From Knoxdaviesia capensis (taxonomy: Eukaryota > Ascomycota > Sordariomycetes > Microascales > Gondwanamycetaceae), in NCBI GenBank assembly GCA_001510575.1, contig LNGK01000008.1:508340-572339 (forward strand): a stretch of 64,000 bases of DNA. Reading direction: 5' to 3'. Each line of letters begins with the position of its first letter. The stretch's first letter is position 1. The notes under the pieces are model-generated. The model was given only the letters and a program-made list of their open reading frames with translations, made no database searches and had not been told where the DNA came from. Positions 1 to 10,719 of the stretch are shown piece after piece. The translations under genes were made by a program, and so were the position numbers.

Positions 1-93
1 GTTTCTCTCTCTTTCTCTCGGGTTCCCTAATTCTTCCATTATCCCTGGTTCTTGCCTGCTCCATCACCACCTCCCCTCAAAAACCGAAAAGAT

Positions 94-94
<1 letters not shown>

Positions 95-142
<48 letters not shown>
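95..142. repeat. (CA)n microsatellite
   Basis: Uninterrupted CA dinucleotide run of 24 units. No gene is visible around it. Confidence 0.95.
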
Positions 143-145
<3 letters not shown>

Positions 146-502
146 GGCAAGTTGGATTGGCCTAGAGAACCTGGCCGAAGTGGCGTGGATGGGCTGGGGC
201 CAAGGGCGATACGAACTGGCCGCCAACCCGGTTTTGAACCACCCAAGAAGGACTAGTCCCAGATCTCCGAGACGGCACCCCCAAGCCACGGCCTGACCAT
301 CACGGTCCCGTCTGTTCTGATCACCCTTCTACTTTCTCTTCACGCCTGTTCTGAACAGAGGGGCGGCGGGCGGCGGGCGGCCCCCTTTTAACGTTGCCAC
401 TTCTACAGTAGGTCGTCGCAGTGTAGTAGTTCTCGTAAGGGCATCCATGTATAGCGGATAGACGATCATCACGTTCTTTTGGCCTTCTAGCCTCCTCGGC
501 GG

Positions 503-680
503 CCCCCCCCCCCCCCCCCNNNNNNNNNNNNNNNNNNNNNNNNNNNNNNNNNNNNNNNNNNNNNNNNNNNNNNNNNNNNNNNNNNNNNNNNNNNNNNNNN
601 NNNNNNNNNNNNNNNNNNNNNNNNNNNNNNNNNNNNNNNNNNNNNNNNNNNNNNNNNNNNNNNGGGGGGGGGGGGGGGGG
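503..680. other. Assembly gap flanked by C17 and G17 runs
   Basis: Seventeen C (503-519), then 144 N (520-663), then seventeen G (664-680). The homopolymers on the two sides are reverse complements of equal length. This is a sequencing or scaffolding break, not biology that can be read. Confidence 0.95.
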
Positions 681-3028
681 TTTAGGTTATTTCGCGTCCT
701 CACTTGGCCCCATCTCGCTTGGCTCGTCTGTGTTTCGCTTCCGCCGCCGGTCTGGTGTCATATTAGCGTGAGCCACAATTTTTCTTTCTTCCCTCCTCGT
801 TTGCCGTGATCAGCCTTGGGGGGGAGAGGAAGCCGAGGGCTACAAATGGGATGTTAGACGGTGTCAAGTAGACCCTATTCATCTGAGATCTATGCTAAGC
901 CAGAAGCATATGTACCGTCGTGATGATCGGTCTGCTCCAGTCCTCCCGAAGGAGACAACATAGGGTGAGTTCAGCAATGCCCATCACGCTACAAGCTGGA
1001 GACAAGAGCTTCTTGATCAGCAAACCAATGAAACCTACGGTGTTTCTCGATGCAGAATCACCGCAGCAAGTATCTCCCACAGTACATCTCTACATGTATC
1101 AGTACGTGAGTGCGGATTGCTGTATATACTAAGAGAGACAACAACGCCCACCAAGACACACCGCGCAACAACCAGACCGAGAAGAGAGATCGACGGGAGA
1201 CACACCACCACCGTCCTCGAGAAACAGAGAGACGAGGCTCACATATCTTCAGGTCTGTCCCACAACAAAAAAACAACATGTCGAGAGAGAAGTGACGCGT
1301 TCAATCTGGATGGTTCTCGATCCGCGGTGGGCATGCTGTACCCCCCTCCTATCTCCGATGCAAATGCAAGTGTGCGGCACCGCAAGAAAACCTAGTTGAG
1401 CTGAAAGCAACCTGTCAACCGGGGGGCGGCGGCCGATCATCAGCTCACAAAGCATTTGCTGACACTGGCGTGTGGAACAGGACAACCCCCATACACTTGC
1501 AGCAGCATTGTCACGGGCGTATCCTCTCGATTGAGCATCACCAGAAATGGCCGGGTGCATAAGAAACCAAGGTCGTGAAGGTTCCAAGTCAGAAACAGAG
1601 AGAGGAAGGTAAGCGTGTCTCATCATATCCAAGAGAAGAATAATCTTGTTCTGGGCGGCGAAAAGGCTTCACCGCACCGTTCCCGCAAAGAAAGAGTGTG
1701 TTGGGCGGTGAACAAGTCCAGCGAAGACACAGATTCGGTACAAGCGGGTGCTCTCTCTCTCTCTGCTCACATTCGTTCCGCACACACCAGACCCGATGGT
1801 CCAGCGGAGAGGACCGCCAGTCATGAACAGACGTGTCGAGCCAGAGTGTCCCACAGGGACGTGAGTCGGCTGACCTTCAACCCATCTCTTCATGAGCTAC
1901 GTCCGCCCGGATGAAATCAGACGACGGCAGCAGGAAACAACAAACTGGCAGACGCACAAGGCTGGACGTGTTCTATTGAACACTCACTACCTAGACACAC
2001 AAAAATATCCGGCTGGAGACCTGACACGCGTCTTTCAGACCCAGGCTTTCCACCGGTTTCACAAGAGCAAGCCGAGTCATGCAAAGCGTTCGTAAAATAC
2101 GCTAATCACCACATTTTCGTGGAGGAACTGAGACATGGGAGAGGGCCACAGACAGGCGGACCGGCTCTCGGAAAATCCGTACCGACTCGCGAAACTCCAG
2201 AGAACGTCGGTTTTCCGAGCCGCTTGTCCAGATTGTGGCCTGGGAGAGGAGCGTCAGTGTGTCTCCTTCATACAGGCAGTACATGATAGATGAAATGTTT
2301 CCCGAACTTTCATGCACATTCGCCGAGGGGCAGTCTGAACAAATGTGTTTGGTAATAGTAGGGCTTGGAATGCTCTTGGCAAGTTTGGATTTATCCTTCA
2401 ACAATCAAGCACGATGAGAAGCTCGCTGTTGTACACACTATGCCGGTGATATTGGTCTATGAATACGCACGACCGTGGTGGTCGAGGCTGGTCGGCAACG
2501 AGGCCCTGTTCCAAGGAGAGAAGAGAGAAAGGCCCAGGAGAACGGTTCGTAAGGCTGCCGCCCGATGCTTCAGGTCCCGAGGGCCCGGTGGAAATGTCAA
2601 TGGAATGCCCGTTTGGATCACCACATCACGTCTGGCCTTCTCGCACTGGGAGAGCACGCTCGTACTCCGGCCAGTGCAGGACAAAGAACATGGAGAATTC
2701 AACTCCCTCTCCTTAACAAGGTATCTTGAGATTATCTTTCCAGATTTTGGCAAACAGCAGCCCTCTGGCGCATTGCACCATCCACAGCAGCGAAAGTGAA
2801 GAAGAAGACGAAGAAGGAAAATTCTGATCCGTCCCACAGAAGGAAAAAAAAAACTTCAATAAATATCAGGATTTTGCTTATGTCAGCGACGATGACTTGG
2901 CGGGCAAAGTCTCGGCTATATATCCCTTGCGTTATCGATAAAAGCTCCAAAGATCAGTTCATGGAGGCTAGTTAATGACTGGCGCTGACCGAAATTTGGT
3001 GACAAGCGCGGACTCTTGTCGGACGGAG

Positions 3029-3045
3029 TAACCCTAACCCTAACC
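3029..3045. repeat. Interstitial telomere-like repeat (TAACCC)n
   Basis: Not quite three units of the telomere-type hexamer lie about 340 bp upstream of the F-box gene. The array is too short to mark a chromosome end. It may be a telobox-like promoter element or a relic. Confidence 0.6.
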
Positions 3046-3389
3046 AACATCCCCTTAAACGCGCCAGCTTTTCCGTTCTAGGTTGACTATTTACTTGGTT
3101 GTAGCAATAATATGAGGACATTCCCTTTCCCCCTCTTACAAGCGACCAACTTCTCCTCATACATAATCCTCTTCTTTTACTTTCTTTTCTGGCTCGTTAC
3201 CTGCATTGTAACCCAGGGACTCGAACTGTCGAAGTATTCCTTCTCACTTCTCTATCTTTTAGAATAGCCATCATCCCCTTATCTTCGGTGTCCGCCTTCT
3301 TGACATTCCCTTAAGGATCATCATCTTCGCTCTTCAAGGATATAGATATATAACTTGCGCCGAAGTTGGGACTGCCGGCATTCTTCACG

Positions 3390-5225
3390 ATGGAGGTGAA
3401 CCACCTCCCCAACGAGATCCTCTATCACATCTTCTTGATATATGCCCGCACGTCCATCAAGAAGCAATGCACGTATCTGCGGCTGGTTTGCCGGCGGTGG
3501 GATGCCATGATCAAACCCCTTGTTTGCAACACCATTCTTCTTGACTACTTTAAACTGAGCTCCATCCATGGCACCCCGGAGCACCCTTCACTGGATGCGT
3601 TGAAAACCCTGAACCCTTACTGCCGGTCTTTGTCGATAGACATGCTGCTGATTAGAGACGACGGTAAGCTCTGACCGAAATGGCATCATGCTCTGCAGCT
3701 CCTCTTTTTTTTACTGACAGGCACTCCTCCTTTAGTCGAGATGGCGTCGTTGAGATCTCTGTTCCGCCGCGACGCGATGATGCTGTACTTCTGCCACAGA
3801 CTTGCGGCGCGGTATTGTCTATCGGACAAGTCCTTCACCGGCATCCAGTTTCAGGAGAAGATGCTCTCCATCCTCGAGGTGTGCCGCAGTATCGAGCGGT
3901 TGCGGATCGACTTCCCGACGCAGCTGATCGAGAGCGAGGTGCAGGTCAACACGGTGATTCTGGCGAACATGTTCGCGGCGCTGAGCCACCGGCCGCAGGA
4001 CGTCTCGGCCAAGCTCAAGGTGCTGGTGCTGGAGAACCTGACGGTGCGGTCGATCTGCGACATATGGAAGAACCCGATCGACATCCGCAACGTGGAGCTG
4101 GCGCTGGAGGAGCTCGAGCACATGTGCATCTCGCTGCGCCACCCGGACGCCTACAGCCACAGCCCGGCGAACCTGGGGTTCTGCTTCTGGGAGATGATCC
4201 GCACGTCGGACAAGCTGCGCACGCTGTCGATCCACGGCTACCAGGACTGGGACAAGTTCAGCCGCGGGCCGGTGCACCGCACGTGGCCGCCCGACCCGCT
4301 CGACTGGGCCGCGCGCGTGCTGCCGAACCCGACGCTGCGCATGCACGCGCTGACCAGCCTGGAGCTCGTGCGCGTGCAGGTCGAGCCCGACTTCTTCCGC
4401 TACGCCATCTGCAACCTCGGCGGCGCGCTGCGCGAGCTGTACCTCAGCCTCGTCGTGCTCAAGGTGCGCGAGGCCGCCGTCGTGCACTCGCACAACCCGC
4501 TCACCCCGCTGCCGCGCATCCTGTGGGTCGGCCTGCCCGGCGCGCGCCCGCAGCCCGACAACACGTGGATCGCCATGCTGCTGCGCGAGAACCTGCCGAA
4601 CCTGACCGTGTGTCGCGCCGGCCGCCTGTACTACGACCTGCTCAGCAGCGTGCCCGACGACGCCGACATGCCGACGCTCGACATGAACGACCCGTCGGGC
4701 CGCGAGACCGCGCTGCAGCGCCGCTTCTCCGAGGTGGCGCTCGGCTACGGCCGCGTGCCGGTCACCGCCGCTCCCGGAGCTGCTGCGCACGGCGCCCGCG
4801 CGCCCGACCTGCGCTACCTGGCCATGAAGCCCGAGGACGACTACCTCTTCGACAACGCCCCGCCCGCCGACGCCGCCCGCACCGACGCCAACATGAAGTA
4901 CTACATCGCGGGCTACGCGCGCGCGCCGTCGCCGCCGAAGTTCAACCTCGCGCTGGACGGCGTGTTCCCGAACCACAACCGCGCCACGCTTGACGAGCTG
5001 CACAAGATTGCCACCACGTCGTGCGAGGCCATGCGCGTGCTGCACCACCGCAACGGCTCGCGCGGGATGCGGGCGCGCGGGCCGGGCAGCGACGAGGGGT
5101 ACTTTGTTGGGCTGGACCACTGGGGCAGCGATGAGTACTTGGACGAGTTCCTGAGAGAGGAGCATGACCCGAAGACGGTCGAGCGGATTCGGGAGAATAA
5201 ATACCATCTGCTGGGCGACGCGTAA
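3390..5225 (+). CDS. F-box protein (two exons)
   Basis: Exons 3390-3663 and 3736-5225, with a 72-nt GT-AG intron (GTAAGC...TTTAG) that keeps the frame exactly; predicted 587 aa. Residues about 4-45 form an F-box: the LPNEIL core, then a RLVCRRW segment of the type that binds Skp1. Such proteins normally act as substrate receptors of SCF ubiquitin ligases. The rest of the protein alternates hydrophobic segments in a way suggestive of leucine-rich repeats, but I cannot assign a domain or substrate. The ATG chosen is the first in frame just before the F-box. Exon 2 is very rich in G and C at third positions, which creates long antisense frames that are only shadows. The fold is clear; the substrate is unknown. 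Confidence 0.85.
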
Positions 5226-5765
5226 GTCGGGTTGTCTGCCCGGGGGGGAGGATTGGGAGGGGAGAGTCCTCTGGAATAGTGAGGAGTGCGCTGATTTGGG
5301 GTTTAATAGTTTTCCATCTCTCTGTCGTTTGCTTTCAATATACCCACCTCTGTTCATTCTCACACACTTTCGAAACTGCAAGATACATTGCACTGATTTG
5401 ACACCGAGATACTGCGTTGTATGAGATGAGAAGTGACGTTCAATTCATTTTCTATGTTCATTATTACCAAGCCCAGTTTTCAACACCACACACATATCGG
5501 CCAAATGTCCATGACCATTTGAGCCAAATCTATAGCTGAGTATCAGATCTAGACGGCGATTTGAAGTTCTAACATGTTAAAAGAGATCAAGACAAAAGAA
5601 GAAAACTCCTGGGTTGTTTCCAGGAATCTAACCCGAATAACCCGAACCAGTGAAATTAAGGACATAAAGTGACGTTGAGTATGTATCCCTGAGATGTCTG
5701 CGTAAAGAAGCGGAGATGGATATCGAAGATTGAAGATATAAGGAGGAGACATTTGGTGGGCTGGT
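5226..5765. other. Convergent 3' intergenic region
   Basis: 540 bp between the 3' ends of the F-box gene and the cystathionine gamma-lyase gene. It is AT-richer than the flanking genes, as expected for 3' UTRs and terminators. No other feature is seen. Confidence 0.6.
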
Positions 5766-7031
5766 TTACGCCACAGTGACTGAAGCGCCGTTGCCGTTCG
5801 ATCCGTTCAAACCAGCCTTCTCAGCAGAGATAGCCTCGGCGACGGCGCCGTCCACAGCCGCGAACACGTCGCGCAGGAGGTCCTCGGCGTCCTCGATACC
5901 GCAGCTCATGCGGATGAGGTCGTCATACACACCGACGGCCTCGCGCTGCTCGCGCGGGATGCCGGCGTGGGTCATGGCGCTGGGCACCTCGACCAGGCTC
6001 TCGACGCCGCCGAGGCTTTCGGCGAGGGTGAAGATGGTGGTCAGCTGGCAGAAGCGCTCGGCGGCGAGGCGGCCGCCGCGGATGCGGAACGACAGCATGC
6101 CGCCGCCCATGGCGTCGCGGTGCTGCTTCTTCGCGATGGCGCGCTGCGGGTGCGAGTCCAGCCCCGGGTAGTTCACGGCGATGACGTCCGGGCTGGCTTC
6201 GAGTGCGGTGGCCACCGCGGTGGCGTTGGCGGTAGCGGCGCGCGCGCGCAGGTGCAGGGTCTTGAGGCCGCGGTTGGCGAGCCAGGCGTCGAAGGCCGAC
6301 GGCACGGCGCCGACGGCGTTCTGCATGAAGCGCAGCCGCTCGTGTAGGTCGTCGCGGTTGACCACGGCCACACCCATCACCACGTCGCTGTGGCCGTTGA
6401 TGTACTTGGTCACGCTGTGCACGACGATGTCGGCGCCGAGGGTCAGCGGTGTCTGGATATACGGCGACAGGAAGGTGTTGTCGACCACCACCAGCACGTT
6501 GCGGCTATGGGCCACGGCGGCCACCTTGCGCACGTCGACCAGGCTGAGCGTCGGGTTGCTGGGCGACTCAATCCACACCAGCTTGGTGCGCTCGGTGATG
6601 AGCGAGTCCAGCTCGTTCTCAATGTCCAGCGTGAACGACACGTCGACGCCGTGGGCCTGGGCCACCTTGGTGAAGTAGCGGTGGGTGCCGCCGTACACGT
6701 CCGACACCGACACCACATGCGAGCCGGCGGCCAGCGACTGCAGCACGACAGCGGTGGTAGCGCTGCCGGACGAGAAGGCGAGGCCGTGGCGGCCCTGCTC
6801 GAGGGCGGCCACTGCGCGCTCGAAGTTGTCGCGGTTGGGGTTGCTGGAGCGGCTGTACTCGTACACGCCGAGGGGCTGGCCGACGGCCGTTTGTGCGAAG
6901 GTGGTGGAGAGCGAGATCGGCTCGATCACGGCGCCGGTCACTGGATCATGCGGCGATCCAGCATGAACGGCCAGAGTTCCAAAGCCGAGAGTCGGGGCCG
7001 ACTCCGCCGGCTGAGAGTGACCGGCAGTCAT
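5766..7031 (-). CDS. CYS3: Cystathionine gamma-lyase, PLP enzyme
   Basis: Single exon, 421 aa, close to the usual fungal length. It cleaves cystathionine to cysteine, 2-oxobutyrate and ammonia, the last step of reverse transsulfuration. It belongs to the Cys/Met-metabolism PLP family: the YEYSRSSNPNRD substrate and phosphate region near the N-terminus, the SSGSATT cofactor loop, the VDNTF aspartate motif, and the Schiff-base lysine in SVTKYINGHSD at residue 209. The start is the first ATG; about 27 in-frame codons upstream contain no ATG. It runs convergently to the F-box gene. Cystathionine gamma-synthase is the nearest alternative, but the length and fungal-type sequence favour the lyase. 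Sulfur regulation (CYS3/MetR-type bZIP) is expected from the family; I did not identify a site. Confidence 0.93.
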   Translation of the reverse strand: MTAGHSQPAESAPTLGFGTLAVHAGSPHDPVTGAVIEPISLSTTFAQTAVGQPLGVYEYSRSSNPNRDNFERAVAALEQGRHGLAFSSGSATTAVVLQSLAAGSHVVSVSDVYGGTHRYFTKVAQAHGVDVSFTLDIENELDSLITERTKLVWIESPSNPTLSLVDVRKVAAVAHSRNVLVVVDNTFLSPYIQTPLTLGADIVVHSVTKYINGHSDVVMGVAVVNRDDLHERLRFMQNAVGAVPSAFDAWLANRGLKTLHLRARAATANATAVATALEASPDVIAVNYPGLDSHPQRAIAKKQHRDAMGGGMLSFRIRGGRLAAERFCQLTTIFTLAESLGGVESLVEVPSAMTHAGIPREQREAVGVYDDLIRMSCGIEDAEDLLRDVFAAVDGAVAEAISAEKAGLNGSNGNGASVTVA

Positions 7032-10000
7032 GGTTGTGTGAGGGTAAGGAGAAGAGGTGGTAGACGGGTGTTGTGTTTGGTGTAAGTTGCTTCTTGTGCG
7101 CTTAGGGTTCACGAGTAAGATTTAAAAAAAAAGATGAAGGAAGGAGGAGGTTGAATCGAGAACGGACGACGACGGAAATAGCCAGACGACAAGCCAATCT
7201 AAGAGAACAAAAACCGAGAGAAAAAAAAGAGCGGAGAAGAAGGAGATTCTCAAGGATGTGCCGTGTATATCCGCACTTCTTTGACTCTTAAATATTGAAA
7301 CGTTGGAGAAATTGGTTGCAGAGGGAAACGAGAAGGGGGAAAAAATTGAGTCGGCGACTATCTAGATACCGATAAGAGAGGGGTGAATAAGGGACAAAGA
7401 CAGAAAACCGAGGGGGAAGGCACGGGAGACCGAGAAGTGGAGAAAAAGGGCGGTGACGTGCTCAGGCACTGAATATTTTTGGCTTTTTTTTCTTTTTCTT
7501 TTTCTATTTGATTTCTTAATTGGCGTCGAGGGCTTTTGTATGAAGCAGAGATTCGGTTCTTTTTGGAGGGGAGCTAATGGAGTTTTTCGTCGGCGGCGGC
7601 TGCGATAGGAATAAGTGGTGTGATGCGAACAGGCTTAGAAGAGAAAACCCTGCAGTAGTTCACTTCCAGGTCCCCGAACTTAGACGATAAACGACACACC
7701 GACAAGAGAAGCGATGGATTGGATGATGGATCTCTGAGATGAAATGTGTTAACTGTCAGTTGAAAAAGGAAAAGAAACCAAAAAGCATTCGACAAGAGAC
7801 CGGCTCTTTATATGTAGCGAACATCTCGACTTGTATATATTCCAAACAAACCACCCAAGGAAGGAGACGCCGAAGAATGGTGCAATCACATCACCGCTTG
7901 GTGCTTGCTTACGGAATCTGTTTCTCGGCTTTTCTGCGCTTCCAGGAGGAAGGAACCGCCGGAGTTAGACAGTAAATGCTGGGCCGACTCACTATTATAA
8001 AGAAGCGTATTTGTCAGGGTTTCGGGTCTGGAGAATGTAATGTGCTGCATTTGTCCGTTGATCAACGAGACAGACAGCTGACGTTTTACAGACGGAACAC
8101 CAGAATCGGAAGAAAGAAGAAGACGAGAGAAGTGAAGAGTGAAAGAGTCTTGGAATTTGAAGTCACATCGAAGTAATTTATTTATATACCCTTTGTCGTG
8201 CGGCGGAAGACCGGTCTATTCACTACAATGGCCCCCAGAATGTCGTGCTCAGATATCGGATTGCACCGCCGGCTTTTCCCTTTCCTCTTGAGCCGCAACA
8301 TCCCCCACCCTTCTCGTCCAGTTTGCTTGCTGTTCGCATGGTAAAACAATGCACGGGATGGCCTTCCGTCATTTCGTCGTTGGATTCGCAATTGGCGTTG
8401 CCGTGTGCGAGACCCGGAGGGCTTGTTTTCGTTTGGTGGCTCGGATACCATTTTTGTTCAGACTGACCGCCGATGTCTCTCCGGCACGTAGACGGACGTA
8501 CATATATGCACTGATGTGATAATGCCTGGCTCTAAGAATACGGTGGTTTACTCCTCAGCACCAAGGCGTCCGCATCTCAAGTGCTGCAGTACAACCTCCA
8601 TCGACGAAGTTCGGGTGAAGTGATAACCCGCCGTGTGATAAGAATGGCATCACTCTTAAAAAGCTGCGTCGCCCAATACGATGATAACAGGACCAATTAT
8701 TTTAGGGAAGTGTGTGTGATATGATGTATGCACTGATAACTCAATTCAACTTAACCACAGCGCGGTGGTTAAAATCTTATCATGCAGCCACTTCCACACC
8801 TCCCACTTATCAGTACCACCCACACTACATCCCATATGCACGCCAACTCAAGCCAGCCGTCCATTCATCGACCGCCCTCTGTATCGTATGTACATATGCA
8901 CGTCCTAGAAATTGAATGGCGGTGAGAGAAGTGGTCGTCCAACCAGAATCCGGCGGCACAGAGCTTTCTATATGTAGTATGCGATATGCATGTCCGGCTT
9001 CGCTGGGGGAACTCGGACCAGAAGCTCAATTCACACAGCTGGTGGACGAGGACTCTCTCCAACCCTAAATAAGACGGAAAGACAAAGGGGTCCGGTGGAC
9101 GTGAATGCATGGACATATGTACTACGAGGGAGAGTAAAGAGAGACGGCGAGAGACGTGCTACGTGGCTCCGAGTGTATTCTTGAGGTGGAGGTGTCTCTT
9201 ATGCTGTGTATATACACTCCATATTGCCTCTTCTATGAGTTTCCCCCGTCTCCTCCACTACTGAACGACCTCCTAAATACGATAACAGATCAAGGACAGC
9301 GTGTGTGCCTGGGACTCCCGCTGACTTCCGCTGAAGGGCCGCCGGGGAGTGGACCCAACCGGCAATGCCACAGTCTCCGGGAGTTCCGTTTGGACCCCGG
9401 GCCGAGATCAGTGCTACCTGGAACACTTAACGCGGCGATAAGCTCTCTCTCCGTTGACAAGGTGGAGAAGCGCCCTGTACATATAAGAGGAACAAACGGG
9501 GTTTACGTTTGCCAAACATCACCATACCCTCCTTTCCACCGACGCCTGCGCCGGCCAAAATCGGTATGACATGTCTGCTTTTACGTCCTCACAAAAAGGT
9601 TCGTCACGGCTAGGCATCCCGGCCTAGCTACCCGTGGATGGATGCTTGGATCACACGCTGGGTCCTCCCCTAACCGCTACACAGACCGAGCGGATATACA
9701 GCGCATGCACGGTATTGTTGCTGCCCCCGGTCGGGGCAAAAAGGCTGCCTGGGTATGTGTGACTCCTGCTGACAAGTCGATTCGGAGGAGAAGATGGATG
9801 GACACGGGGTAAAATATCACGCCGGGGGGATGTTTTTCCTCCGTGCTGGAAACTACCCACTGGGAAGGAAGAGTTCGTGTTGAAGCCACCGGTTGCGAGG
9901 CCAATTTGGGTCACGGCCGTCCTCTCTCAAGGCTTTGGCCGGCTTTTTTCGTCTTTTCTGGGTGGGTGTGCACAGCCTGATTGCTACGTCATCCAACGCC

Positions 10001-10304
10001 ACAGTACTGTACTGTATATTTCACTTGGTGGCTACGGTTCACCGAGAGAGTGAAGGAGGGACCAAAAAACCGAGCTTCCTGAGCTCCCTGGTATCGAAGC
10101 CTGTAAAAAAAACCCACAGACTTGGAAACACACAGACTTGGAACATCTCCACGAAAGAGACAGACGATCCTGGAGAAAGGGGAACGTCTTGTGAGGCTAT
10201 GCACGCCCATAGTTGTTTTGGAATGAACAAGCTGACCTGTGATGTTCATAGTTCTGCGTGGCTATGATCTACCACTAGCTTCGTACTCGCTCTAGATAGC
10301 TTCG
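7032..10304. other. Gene-free region upstream of cystathionine gamma-lyase
   Basis: 3.3 kb with no credible coding frame. The first few hundred bases are purine-rich on this strand and would form the CT-rich leader of the divergent lyase gene. A TGTACTGTA-like motif lies at 10001-10016. The region ends at the left 54-bp direct repeat of the recombinase element. Confidence 0.6.
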
Positions 10305-10358
10305 ATTGCAGTGGTTTCGTTTTGGATGTCATGTCGAGGCAGTTATATTTCCAGCGGA
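10305..10358 (+). repeat. Left 54-bp direct repeat of the element
   Basis: Starts ATTGCAGTGGTTTCG and ends ATTTCCAGCGGA. It matches 21298-21351 at 50 of 54 positions in the same orientation. Similarity stops sharply on both sides. It lies 362 bp upstream of the recombinase ATG. Confidence 0.9.
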
Positions 10359-10719
10359 TTCTGACACTGCTGGCACCATTCTGCAAATCCGAGTTCGGTT
10401 AGCGTGCTGGGCCGTCCCGTCCGTTTTGCAGCCTCACATCCAAATCCATCCTCAACCCTCGACTCGCAAGCCCAGCATCTCGGAGGCATTGACATCATGG
10501 GAATCCCAACGAGATTCATGCTGTCGCATCCCTGGCACCTGCTGGCGGGGCAGACTGGGAGGAGCCAGAGAGAGCAGGTCACGTACGTCGTGTATTAAAG
10601 GCCTCGCACGCCGCCAGCTCCCTCCTCATGTTCTTGCTCATTCATTCATTTACTCATTCGTTCTCTTTCCCTCCCTCTCATCACTACCCCCTGAGACCTC
10701 TCGGAGCCTTGGTTTCGTG

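Larger units (their letters stand above)
1..3389. other. Gene-free 5' part of the window
   Basis: No open frame here has recognisable protein character; the frames are short, on both strands, and full of repeats. The stretch holds a CA microsatellite, an assembly gap, and a short telomere-like motif at 3029-3045. From about 3150 the sequence is pyrimidine-rich, which fits the leader of the F-box gene that follows. Confidence 0.6.

Noticed and set aside
3680..4993. 437-codon plus-strand frame within the F-box locus
   Set aside because: Out-of-frame reading of the F-box exon, Ala/Arg/Pro-rich, with no splice support.
3819..5393. 524-codon minus-strand frame opposite the F-box gene
   Set aside because: It is a shadow of GC-rich third positions in the F-box exon; its translation is Val/Arg/Ala-rich low complexity with no domain.
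10305..10400. The 54-bp repeat as a fragment of a protein gene
   Set aside because: Both copies are open in one frame, but the four differences fall at first and second codon positions and the frames diverge at once beyond the repeat, so there is no sign of coding constraint.
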